Positions 1-6,993 are shown, counted from the stretch's first letter. The stretch: 8,000 bases of DNA from an uncultured Planctomycetota bacterium (GCA_905477565.1 CAJQGO010000108.1:1-8000), one strand, 5' to 3'. The notes: generated from the sequence alone by a model not told the origin. A program made the numbers and translations.

Positions 1-1
1 C

Positions 2-88
2 AGAATCAAAGAGTTGCTTGGCTTTGATGACACGCCTGAACCATCTCGCCTTGCGGTTCACACCATCTCATGCATGGTATTTCAATGA
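2..88 (+). CDS. Possible C-terminal end of an unidentified protein, cut by the left window edge
   Basis: An open frame enters from the left edge and ends at a TGA at 86-88, giving 28 codons. The translation begins RIKELLGFDDTPEP and ends ISCMVFQ. It has a plausible mix of charged and hydrophobic residues, but I recognise no family. A second frame (starting at base 3) is also open over most of this stretch, so openness alone is weak support. If real, it is the upstream neighbour of the DUF1611 gene on the same strand, about 280 bases before that gene's preferred start. No function can be given. Confidence 0.22.
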   Translation, partial: RIKELLGFDDTPEPSRLAVHTISCMVFQ

Positions 89-107
89 AAAGCCAATGTC
101 ACAACAA

Positions 108-127
108 ATTCATTTCACAAAATGAAT
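108..127. repeat. Perfect 8-bp inverted repeat with 4-base spacer
   Basis: ATTCATTT at 108-115 and its exact reverse complement AAATGAAT at 120-127 flank the spacer CACA. The hairpin would be AT-rich and no T-run follows, so it is a poor candidate for an intrinsic terminator. A DNA-binding protein site is more likely if it has any function. Its right arm runs into the tandem repeat that starts at 123. Confidence 0.4.
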
Positions 128-164
128 GCTTCCCATTAAAGAGTGAATGCTTTCCTTTAAAGGT
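123..164. repeat. Two tandem 21-bp near-repeats, possible operator
   Basis: Copies at 123-143 and 144-164 share 17 of 21 positions, counted by eye. Both begin TGAATGCTT and both contain TTAAAG near the end. The second copy carries the perfect 10-bp palindrome CCTTTAAAGG at 154-163. The 21-bp period is two helical turns, which would place two bound protein molecules on the same DNA face. This is a candidate regulator site for the downstream pair. No regulator gene is in the window to match it. Confidence 0.4.
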
Positions 165-357
165 AGTCTAGGGCTAATTGCCAAGGAAACAATCAAATTC
201 ACAATTCTTTTCTCTGGCCAGGCAGTGGTACGTCGCTTGCTCTATCAGACTATGACAACCTGTGGTAGCTTGGATGGAAATCCAACTTAGTGGGACACTC
301 GTTGAATTCCGATCATTTCTGGTCGGCACGATCCCGTCGCCTCCTCTGAGCCAACTC

Positions 358-363
358 GAGGAG
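358..363 (+). promoter_or_regulatory. Shine-Dalgarno site that favours a TTG start
   Basis: GAGGAG at 358-363 is followed by six bases and then an in-frame TTG at 370. It is the only strong ribosome-binding match near any candidate start of the DUF1611 gene. The in-frame GTG at 262 and ATG at 274 have no purine-rich site at a suitable distance. The site therefore supports starting the protein at 370, which also brings its length nearer to the family norm. Confidence 0.45.
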
Positions 364-369
364 CGACCA

Positions 370-1542
370 TTGTCCGGACCCACATTCTCTGCGACTCACT
401 TTGATTTCCCTTGCGCAACGACTGTCGACGTACCTCATCTAAGAACTAAAGATGAGCAGAAGCGAGTCGCTACTGCAGTTGTCTACTGCGAAGGCAACTT
501 CGGCGCCATCGATGGAAAAACCGCCAATGGGTTAGTTCGCCACTCAGAAAAGTACCGAATCATCTCGGTCATCGATAGCGAGCAGGCTGGTCTCGATGCA
601 GGTGTGGTGCTTGGTGAAGAGTCAAAATCAATCCCGATCTGTCGCGATCTCGCCGATGCACTGTCGCACGCCGGAGTGCTACCTGACTACTTTATTTTTG
701 GTATGGCTCCGGCAAGTGGCATGTTGTCGTCACATGAGCGAGGCCTTGTGCTCGAGGCGATTGATCTTGGGATGAACATCGTGAACGGTCTCCATGAGTT
801 TCTCAATGACGACCCAGTGTTTCAGGCAGCGAGCTCAGCGAAGAATGTGAAGATTCTTGATGTCCGCAAGCCCCGCCCTAAAAAAGACCTGCGGCTATTC
901 AGTGGTCGCATCGCCGAGGTCACCTGCCCTCGCATCGCCGTGCTCGGAACTGACTGCGCGATAGGGAAACGCACCACCGCCACCATCCTTACCCGCGCAC
1001 TCAATGATTGTGGACTGAAAACGGTGATGATTGGCACAGGCCAAACGTGTTTGATCCAGGGGGCCAGCTACGGTGTCTCACTTGACGCCGTGCCCTCACA
1101 GTTCTGCGCCGGTGAGCTGGAAGCCACTATCGTCGAAGCATTTGAAGTCGAGAATCCCGACGTGATCATCATTGAAGGACAAGGCTCGTTGAGCCACCCT
1201 GCCTATTCGACATCAAGTTTTATCCTCCGAGGTAGCTGCCCAGACGGAGTCATTCTGCAGCACGCACCAGGACGGATCAAACGTTGTGATTTCAACCAGA
1301 TGGCGATGCCATTGCCTGACAAGGAGATTAATCTTATCCAGACCTTCGCTGACACAAAGGTTATTGGCTTGACGATCAACCATGAGAACATGACTGAGGA
1401 CGAGATCACCGCCGCCATAACACGATATGAGTACGAACTTGGCATTCCCGTCACGGATGCGTTGACTCGGCCCCACGGCCGTCTGGTAGAGATGGTCCGT
1501 TCGGCGTTCCCGCGATTAAAGTCGACTGTGTGTGCGAGATGA
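370..1542 (+). CDS. DUF1611 family P-loop protein, DgcN-like putative amino-acid N-acyltransferase
   Basis: The family includes DgcN, which N-acetylates D-glutamate in a D-glutamate catabolic route of marine bacteria. This protein belongs to a different-looking branch, so its substrate is open. From the TTG at 370 (390 residues), an N-terminal domain starts with VVYCEGNFG (37-45) and DGKTANGLVR. It is followed by a P-loop domain with GTDCAIGKRTT (193-203), then GTGQT (222-226) and EGQGSLSHP (269-277), all family hallmarks. The P-loop has Arg where a classical Walker A has Ser/Thr, followed by Thr, as is common in this family. The frame is open to GTG 262 and ATG 274, but the extra residues look unlike family sequence and lack a ribosome site. 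The last bases overlap the next gene (ATGA, 1539-1542), implying translational coupling with the racemase. No signal peptide or membrane segment is seen, so it is cytoplasmic. Family is fairly certain; activity is inferred. Confidence 0.85.
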   Translation: MSGPTFSATHFDFPCATTVDVPHLRTKDEQKRVATAVVYCEGNFGAIDGKTANGLVRHSEKYRIISVIDSEQAGLDAGVVLGEESKSIPICRDLADALSHAGVLPDYFIFGMAPASGMLSSHERGLVLEAIDLGMNIVNGLHEFLNDDPVFQAASSAKNVKILDVRKPRPKKDLRLFSGRIAEVTCPRIAVLGTDCAIGKRTTATILTRALNDCGLKTVMIGTGQTCLIQGASYGVSLDAVPSQFCAGELEATIVEAFEVENPDVIIIEGQGSLSHPAYSTSSFILRGSCPDGVILQHAPGRIKRCDFNQMAMPLPDKEINLIQTFADTKVIGLTINHENMTEDEITAAITRYEYELGIPVTDALTRPHGRLVEMVRSAFPRLKSTVCAR

Positions 1543-2747
1543 CAACGCCACGAGTTGAAATTAACCTCGATAAAATCTGGCACAACGCGCGAACACTGGT
1601 CCAGCGACTGGCTGTTCATGGCATCTCGGTTACGGCCGTTACGAAGGCGACACTTGGATCGTACGAAATCGCCGGCACGCTGCTCGAGGCAGGTGTGGAT
1701 ACTTTAGGTGACTCTCGCATCGAGAATATCGAAACGATGCGGCATGCAGGCGTGCCGGCGTCGATGACACTCATTCGCTCGCCAATGCTCAGTCAGGCCA
1801 GTCGGGTCGTTAAGCACACCGATGTAAGCTTCAACACTGAGTTGCAGGTCATCAGCAAGCTCTCGGACTGCGCGCAAAAAGCGAAACGGACGCATGGGGT
1901 CGTACTGATGGTCGAGCTCGGAGACCTCCGTGAAGGCATCATGCCCGACGACCTTGAGAACGCTGTGCGCGAGACCCTTCGTTTGCCGGGCATTGCGCTG
2001 AAAGGTATCGGTACCAACCTCGCGTGCCGTAGCGGAGTGTCACCCGACGCCAGAAATATGGCCGAGCTTTCCGCAATCGCGGACTCCATCGAGGCGGAAT
2101 TCGGCTTAAGGCTCGAAATCGTGTCAGGTGGGAACTCTGCCAACCTGCCATGGGCAATCAGCGGCGCAGACACTGGACGAATCAATGATCTCCGCCTGGG
2201 TGAATCAATCCTGCTCGGTCGCGAGCCACTTCATCGCCAACCAATTGACGGGCTACACACGGATGCCATCACGCTTATCGCGGAAGTGATCGAATCAAAG
2301 GTCAAGCCATCTCAGCCATGGGGCAAAATCGCCCAAACCGCATTCGGGGTGAATTCACCAGCCAGGAAGCAGGGACAGATCTCACAGACAATCCTTGCTA
2401 TCGGACGCCAGGACACCGATCAAAGTGGCCTCGGGCCGCCACTGGACATCGAGATTCTTGGTGCGAGCAGCGACCATCTCATAGTCGATTCCGGAGTCAA
2501 CCGCCTTTCCATCGGCGACGAGATGACGTTCCAGTTGAACTACAGTGCCCTGATCCGCGTCATGACCTCACCCTTCGTCGCCAAGGTTGTAACGCAACGC
2601 TCGTCCCGTCAAACACTGAAACCGGCGGATAAACACTATGCTACACCTCGCCCAGAAGGCGATAGTATCGTGGAATCGTCAATAGCTCTGTCGCATACTA
2701 TGCCATCTTGTTTGCAGTTGTCCGTGCCCAATAAACATTTGCAATGA
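1539..2747 (+). CDS. PLP-dependent amino-acid racemase, alanine/ornithine racemase (Orr-like) family
   Basis: Fold-type III PLP racemase, 402 residues from the ATG at 1539. The N-terminal TIM barrel carries the expected PLP lysine, K36 in AVTKATLG. It is followed by DSRIEN (58-63), VELGDLREG (125-133), GIGTNLAC, VSGGNSANLPW (195-205) and LRLGESILLGRE (218-229). The C-terminal beta domain contains IGRQDTD and EILGASSDHLIVD. This motif order matches clostridial ornithine racemase much better than ordinary alanine racemase. It should interconvert L and D forms of an amino acid in the cytoplasm; ornithine is only one possibility. The ATG overlaps the stop of the DUF1611 gene, and a GTG at 1530 is an alternative start. 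Family homology appears to end near residue 351, so about 51 residues of polar tail are extra. The gene ends 28 bases from the stop of the convergent flavoprotein gene. Family assignment is strong; substrate unknown. Confidence 0.87.
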   Translation: MTTPRVEINLDKIWHNARTLVQRLAVHGISVTAVTKATLGSYEIAGTLLEAGVDTLGDSRIENIETMRHAGVPASMTLIRSPMLSQASRVVKHTDVSFNTELQVISKLSDCAQKAKRTHGVVLMVELGDLREGIMPDDLENAVRETLRLPGIALKGIGTNLACRSGVSPDARNMAELSAIADSIEAEFGLRLEIVSGGNSANLPWAISGADTGRINDLRLGESILLGREPLHRQPIDGLHTDAITLIAEVIESKVKPSQPWGKIAQTAFGVNSPARKQGQISQTILAIGRQDTDQSGLGPPLDIEILGASSDHLIVDSGVNRLSIGDEMTFQLNYSALIRVMTSPFVAKVVTQRSSRQTLKPADKHYATPRPEGDSIVESSIALSHTMPSCLQLSVPNKHLQ

Positions 2748-2775
2748 ATACAGCGAGTGACGTAAACGGTGGTTC
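2748..2775. other. 28-base convergent intergenic gap without a visible terminator
   Basis: The racemase stop (TGA, 2745-2747) and the flavoprotein stop (TAG on the minus strand, 2776-2778) face each other. I see no GC-rich hairpin followed by a T-run in either direction, here or just inside either gene. Transcripts from the two units may therefore overlap at their 3' ends, or end by a Rho-dependent route. This is inferred from the absence of a signal. Confidence 0.5.
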
Positions 2776-3771
2776 CTATGAGTTGCCATGACCATCACGC
2801 AACTCGTTCATGATGTCAGCAACGCTCGCGACATCATCAATCATCTCGACGCTTTTGCCGGCCTGGAAAAAGTCTTTGTAGCCTGATCCTCTGAGGTTGG
2901 CCTTTTTTAGTTTCAAGCCCGATACTATCGCGTAGAACGCACGCATCCAGTGTTTGGTTCGGCGACCCTTCAGCAGTTGCCTTGCCAGCCAGCCGGCCTT
3001 GAGACCAAGTCGTTTGATGTATGGTGTATTGATAACGGAAACAGGCACGCCCGAGATTCTTTCGGTCAGAACGATGTCCGCTGCCTTGGCGGTAATAATC
3101 GCATTCTTATAGTCGTCATGCGCAGCAGCTTCTTTGCTGGCAATGAAGCGAGTTCCCATTTGGACGCCAAGGTAGCCAATCTTCAGGGCCTCGTGGAATG
3201 CATGGCGATCGCCAACACCACCCGCGCAGATTGTGGGCATTCCCAATGGCGAAATCTCGTTGTAAAGAGCCTGAGGTGTGAGATCACCAGCATGACCACC
3301 CGCACGATTGTTGACGCAGATGAATCCATCAACGCCATTGTCGAGTGCTTTCTTTGCATGCGTGGCATTGGTAGCGTCATGGAAAACAATGCCTCCCACC
3401 TGACTGGCCTTGTCCACAACCCAACGTGGATTTCCAAGTGCCGTAACAAAGAACCGGACGTCTTCTTCCAGCGAAATATCCATCCATTCCTCAAGACGTT
3501 TCCGATAGGTGCTGCTGCTGCCCTCAACCAGCATGTTGACTCCAATCGGTTTGCCAGTCAGCGATCGGATGTACCGGAGGCCCGCGCGATAGTCGTACCC
3601 ATACACGTACGTCAAACTAATTGGTTGTACGATCCCGATCCCACCCGCCTCAGATGCTGCTGCAACCAGCTCGGGGTTTGAACACGGATACATTGCGCCA
3701 CAGATGATCGGGCTTTCGATGGCCAGAAGGCGTGTGAACTCGTTGGTATATGGGTTGTCAGGACCGTTCAT
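2776..3771 (-). CDS. Nitronate monooxygenase / FabK-like FMN-dependent oxidoreductase
   Basis: FMN TIM-barrel protein of the 2-nitropropane dioxygenase family, 331 residues from the ATG at 3771. Visible marks are PIICGAMY near the N-terminus (21-28), GGIGIVQPIS, and GGHAGD (158-163), whose His160 matches the catalytic His of nitronate monooxygenases and FabK. CAGGVGD (182-188) and GVQMGTRFIAS (202-212) are FMN phosphate-binding segments, and an AGKSVEMIDDV segment lies near the C-terminus. The Glu of the usual EAGGH is Arg here (NRAGGH). The frame is open up to a TTG at 3840, but that would overlap the upstream gene by 35 bases and add a tail without family likeness. The ATG leaves a 34-base gap and gives a usual length. 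As last gene of an operon with acyl-CoA enzymes and a FabD-like protein, an enoyl-thioester reductase role (as in FabK or PfaD) is as likely as nitronate oxidation. The sequence alone does not decide. Confidence 0.85.
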   Translation of the reverse strand: MNGPDNPYTNEFTRLLAIESPIICGAMYPCSNPELVAAASEAGGIGIVQPISLTYVYGYDYRAGLRYIRSLTGKPIGVNMLVEGSSSTYRKRLEEWMDISLEEDVRFFVTALGNPRWVVDKASQVGGIVFHDATNATHAKKALDNGVDGFICVNNRAGGHAGDLTPQALYNEISPLGMPTICAGGVGDRHAFHEALKIGYLGVQMGTRFIASKEAAAHDDYKNAIITAKAADIVLTERISGVPVSVINTPYIKRLGLKAGWLARQLLKGRRTKHWMRAFYAIVSGLKLKKANLRGSGYKDFFQAGKSVEMIDDVASVADIMNELRDGHGNS

Positions 3772-3805
3772 GGTACGAGCTATCTCTGGCTGATCGATGC
3801 TTTGT

Positions 3806-4975
3806 TCATTCGATGTCCTGTTCCAGCAGCCAGTCTTCAAGCGTCACATGGACGATCCTGGGCGCGCGCAGCAGATTCGTCCGTTTTGGCAGTACGGCAG
3901 ACAGCCAGCCGTACTGAACGATTCTTGACAGCGTATGCATCGGCAGCCGTTCTTTTGTGACTAAGGCCACGTTCGCAGCCAGTCGGCCGAACGTTGCTGG
4001 AATAATGTTTGGTTGTGGACCAATGTGGATGACCGTTTCCACACCGCGTGCCAGTGTTGCGTCGATGGCTTCCCAAAGCATTTGTGGCTTGTCAATCCAC
4101 TGAGCGACAACATCTCGGGTGTTGTCACCGTCATAGCTGAAATCACCGGTCGCCATGGAAAACAGAGGAGTTGTGGGGGCGGTGAATCCACCTTCGATCG
4201 TATGCATTAGAAACTGAGCACGATCTGTGATGTTTCTCTGCCAGACAATAGGCGTATGCAGCGGAGGCCATTTGTCATCATTCAACCTGACGGAAATGCG
4301 TTCTGTTGTGATCTCACCCTTCCGTTCTTTCAGTCGCTGAACAGTGTCTTTCTGGCCGATCAGCAGCATCGAGTTCGGGGCCAGAAACGTTGATACACCG
4401 ATTACTCCATTCCCCTCAGCATTAATCTCCGTGCAAAGCCGATGCACATTTTTTCGTGGAATGAATTTCCCAGACCGGGAGAACAAAACGCACAGGGTGA
4501 CGTCATCCGCGAGTTCAGCCGCGTCCCGTGACATCATGAGGGGGATTTTTAGCGCGTCATCCAGCGTCAAGACACCGCCGGCACTTAACGCGGTCAATTC
4601 GCCAAGGCTAAAACCGTACATCATGTTTGCATCGGTCAGTGAGATCTCGAAGAATGTTTCAAGAATTTCAAGCTGTGCCAGTTCCACGGCGACAATAATC
4701 GCAATCGACTCGTGGTACTCTTTGAGAGTGGCTTCTTTTTCGAGTCGCACTCGTTGAATCAGGTCGACTGGAAACTTCATCACGTCGGTGCAGATGTCGC
4801 TTGCCCGCTGAAGATATTTTTCAACTATCTGTCCATACTTTGGGTGACGAAGCAATTCCGGTGTTCTTCCAAGGTTCGTCGCATTGTACCCACGAAACGC
4901 AAACGCACTTTTGCCAAGTCCTTTGGCGAGCTGTGCGCGAGTCTTGCCAGGAGGCTTTTCAGTGGTGTTGTTCAT
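3806..4975 (-). CDS. Divergent FabD-like acyltransferase (malonyltransferase fold)
   Basis: This protein of 389 residues, from the ATG at 4975, resembles acyl-carrier-protein S-malonyltransferase. Active-site positions are visible: the nucleophile elbow YGFSLGELTAL with Ser123, Arg150 in MMSRDAAEL at the place of the malonate-binding Arg of FabD, and His240 in PPLHTPI at the place of the catalytic His. A C-terminal IGPQPNI matches the family's late glycine turn. It is odd in two ways. The N-terminal PGQGSQ loop, which supplies an oxyanion-hole Gln, reads FRGYNATNLGRTPELL, and the elbow His of GHSLGE is Phe. FabD is usually about 310 residues, so this is longer. The frame is open to a GTG at 5032 with only a weak ribosome site. 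It sits between acyl-CoA dehydrogenase and flavoprotein genes. It is probably an acyl-thioester transferase or hydrolase of unknown specificity, and not the housekeeping FabD. Fold likely; function inferred. Confidence 0.8.
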   Translation of the reverse strand: MNNTTEKPPGKTRAQLAKGLGKSAFAFRGYNATNLGRTPELLRHPKYGQIVEKYLQRASDICTDVMKFPVDLIQRVRLEKEATLKEYHESIAIIVAVELAQLEILETFFEISLTDANMMYGFSLGELTALSAGGVLTLDDALKIPLMMSRDAAELADDVTLCVLFSRSGKFIPRKNVHRLCTEINAEGNGVIGVSTFLAPNSMLLIGQKDTVQRLKERKGEITTERISVRLNDDKWPPLHTPIVWQRNITDRAQFLMHTIEGGFTAPTTPLFSMATGDFSYDGDNTRDVVAQWIDKPQMLWEAIDATLARGVETVIHIGPQPNIIPATFGRLAANVALVTKERLPMHTLSRIVQYGWLSAVLPKRTNLLRAPRIVHVTLEDWLLEQDIE

Positions 4976-5133
4976 GTTGATTCGCAGTTGTCGGGTTCGA
5001 GAGGGGCTGGTTTCGAAGCAATTTCGTGACACCTACTGCAGTCGTTCATTCCAGGTGGCACGTTGAGTCACAAGGCATAGCTATCTCGTGTTGTCAGCCT
5101 GCAGCCCTGCTTCTTTTTTGGTTGTCCTTGTTC

Positions 5134-6993
5134 TCAGTTTTTTGCAATCTCATCTTCAAGCCATTCAAAATTCCCTTGCATAAAACTTTTGTTCAGTTTG
5201 AGCGTCGCTGCATCATTGTTGCGGCTAATGTCACGGAATAGTTTTGCAATGCGGATGACGGCTTCTTTGCAGTAATAGTCTGCCAGGTCAACTGCATTTG
5301 CCGCATGTGGCTCATCGCCCTTCAAGCTGTCGGCATACGAGCATGCAGCTGACATGATGAACAGTTCCGTGCCGATGTCCACGAAGCGGTTAATCAGCAA
5401 TTGCTTCTCTGCCATTTTCTTTTGATGGATCGCCATCTTGTGGAATAGCGTGCGGGCCATTTTCTTACTCAGCCTCGCAACTGTTCGCATGTGGCGGTTC
5501 AGTCGAGGCTCCATGGCGAATTTTCCGGCCGACAGCACCGGTATCCAAAGCGTTGGATACCACAACGCATAGACCTTCATCATTTTGAAGAATGCCCCGA
5601 TCTTGGTACCGAGTGACACGCCGGGTTTGAATAGTGCACCAATATGCTGTAGATGAAAATCGAGTGCTTCACGGGCGATGAACAGATGCATGATCTCCGA
5701 TGATCCTTCGAAAATAAGATTCACGCGTGAGTCTCTTAGTAATCGTTCAATCGCAATTCCCTCTTCGCCTCGGGCACGCAGCGAATCCGCTGTTTCGAAT
5801 CCCCGCCCACCTCGGATCTGAAGCGTCTGCTGCAGGAGTTCATAGTGTGCTACCGTGTTGAAAAGTTTGGCTATTGCTGCTTCCAGCCGAATGTCAAAGT
5901 GTTTGTTGTCCGCCATCGCTGAGGCTGCCTTCCAGACGGCATCCATCGCGAATGTGTCCGATGCAATTTTCGCCTGCTTACCAGCAATCGTTTCATGTTC
6001 TCCAATCGGATGTCCCCACTGCACGCGTTCGTTCGTCCATTTTCGATTGATCTGCATGCACCATTTGCTGCTGCCCGTTACACCTGCTGGTATCGATAGT
6101 CGTCCGGTATTGAGAGTCTTCAGTGCGAGACGCAGTCCATCACCCTCTTCCAGTATCATGTTCTCTTTTGGGATTTTGACGTCTGTAAAACGAATCACGC
6201 CGTTGTAGAGCGCCTTCAGACCCATGAATCTGCAGCGGTGCAGAACTTCGACACCTGGTGTGTCCATTTCGACAAGGAACGCAGTGATCTGCTTGCGTTC
6301 TTTCCCTCGCACAATCTTTGGTGGCGTAACGGCCATGACGACGATCACGTTGGCCTTCGTGCCGTTCGTGCACCAGAGTTTCTCACCGTTGATGATGTAA
6401 TGAGAGCCGTCTTCTGTTGGTGTCGCCGCCGTTGTCATCGCCCGTGGATCAGAGCCTGCATTCGCTTCTGTTAGCGCGAACGCAGAAATTGCTCCGTCGC
6501 GAAAACGTGGAAGAAACTTTTCCTTCTGCTCGTCGGTTCCAAACATAAGCAGTGGCTGCGGAACACCGATACTCTGATGTGCTGACAGCAGCGCGGTCAG
6601 GTTGCCACAGTAACTCCCCGTGAGATGCAGGGCCCGATTGTAGTTGACCTGGCTTAACCCGAGTCCGTTGTATTGCGTGGGGATCTTCATCGCAAAACAT
6701 CCGAGTTCTGCAAGTCCCTTTAACACGCTCTCAGAAATCTCACCTGTCCTGTCAACTTCATCGGCGTCGTAGTTTGCATCAAGATAGGCTTGAAGCTTTT
6801 TAATAAATTCGTCACCAATCTTTTTGTCTTCGTCAGTCTGACGTGGAAACGGATGTATCAGATCCCACTTGACCTGTCCCTGATACAACAGCGCGGCAAA
6901 GCTTGGGTGCAGCCACTCGGTCTCTCGCGAATCCTCAGCAAATTCGAGCGATGCCCGTGCTTCCTTGCCAATACTCTTGTCGAACATACTCAT
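5134..6993 (-). CDS. Acyl-CoA dehydrogenase, very-long-chain (VLCAD/ACAD9-like) type
   Basis: FAD enzyme making the first double bond of acyl-CoA in beta-oxidation, 619 residues. The N-terminal helical domain includes GLAELGCFAMKIPTQYNGLG (about 93-112). The middle domain has FALTEANAGSDPRA (172-185) and LWCTNG (206-211). The C-terminal helical domain has QIRGGRGFE (392-400) and LLRDSRVNLIFEGSSEIM (418-435), where Glu429 is the expected catalytic base. About 170 further residues follow, rich in helix-forming and basic residues, including a KVYALWYPTLWIPVL stretch (473-487). Ordinary short- and medium-chain enzymes stop near 380-400 residues, whereas VLCAD-type proteins carry such an extension for membrane contact or dimerisation. 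The ATG at 6993 has GCAGG six bases upstream; a second ATG lies two codons in. It follows the fadJ-like gene by 57 bases, consistent with one operon. Substrate chain length is inferred from architecture. Confidence 0.93.
   Translation of the reverse strand: MSMFDKSIGKEARASLEFAEDSRETEWLHPSFAALLYQGQVKWDLIHPFPRQTDEDKKIGDEFIKKLQAYLDANYDADEVDRTGEISESVLKGLAELGCFAMKIPTQYNGLGLSQVNYNRALHLTGSYCGNLTALLSAHQSIGVPQPLLMFGTDEQKEKFLPRFRDGAISAFALTEANAGSDPRAMTTAATPTEDGSHYIINGEKLWCTNGTKANVIVVMAVTPPKIVRGKERKQITAFLVEMDTPGVEVLHRCRFMGLKALYNGVIRFTDVKIPKENMILEEGDGLRLALKTLNTGRLSIPAGVTGSSKWCMQINRKWTNERVQWGHPIGEHETIAGKQAKIASDTFAMDAVWKAASAMADNKHFDIRLEAAIAKLFNTVAHYELLQQTLQIRGGRGFETADSLRARGEEGIAIERLLRDSRVNLIFEGSSEIMHLFIAREALDFHLQHIGALFKPGVSLGTKIGAFFKMMKVYALWYPTLWIPVLSAGKFAMEPRLNRHMRTVARLSKKMARTLFHKMAIHQKKMAEKQLLINRFVDIGTELFIMSAACSYADSLKGDEPHAANAVDLADYYCKEAVIRIAKLFRDISRNNDAATLKLNKSFMQGNFEWLEDEIAKN

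Larger units (their letters stand above)
89..369 (+). promoter_or_regulatory. Leader region upstream of the DUF1611-racemase pair
   Basis: About 280 bases lie between the left-edge fragment and the preferred start of the DUF1611 gene. The first half (roughly 100-215) is clearly AT-richer than the coding DNA that follows, as expected of a promoter region. It contains an inverted repeat (108-127) and a 21-bp tandem near-repeat (123-164), listed separately. I could not find a convincing -35/-10 pair: TTCACA at 114-119 with a weak TAAAGA at 137-142 is the best match and is not strong. The DUF1611 frame stays open back to 262, so the 3' part may be coding if an earlier start is used. No RNA gene or riboswitch was recognised. 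Confidence 0.4.

Noticed and set aside
1203..1619. 138-codon minus-strand open frame across the DUF1611-racemase junction
   Set aside because: It is opposite two well-supported genes, with no motif and no independent ribosome site. Shadow frame.
1793..2185. 130-codon minus-strand open frame inside the racemase gene
   Set aside because: It is fully contained opposite conserved racemase motifs, and its translation is Ser/Arg/Pro-rich and featureless.
2810..2837. 8-bp inverted repeat ATGATGTC / GACATCAT with a 12-base loop near the 3' end of the flavoprotein gene
   Set aside because: It falls inside codons for the conserved VASVADIMNEL tail and has no T-run on either side, so a terminator or regulatory role is not supported.
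2950..3681. 243-codon plus-strand open frame antisense to the flavoprotein gene
   Set aside because: It lies wholly opposite a gene with clear FMN-barrel motifs, and its own translation shows no family pattern and an odd Cys/Arg-rich composition. It is a shadow frame.
4344..4757. 137-codon plus-strand open frame opposite the FabD-like gene
   Set aside because: Its Ser-rich translation is typical of an antisense frame, and it overlaps the nucleophile-elbow region of a recognisable protein.
5111..5119. TTCTTTTTT run between the acyl-CoA dehydrogenase and FabD-like genes, considered as a terminator
   Set aside because: On the minus strand, which is the transcribed direction here, it reads as an A-run, and no GC-rich hairpin precedes it.
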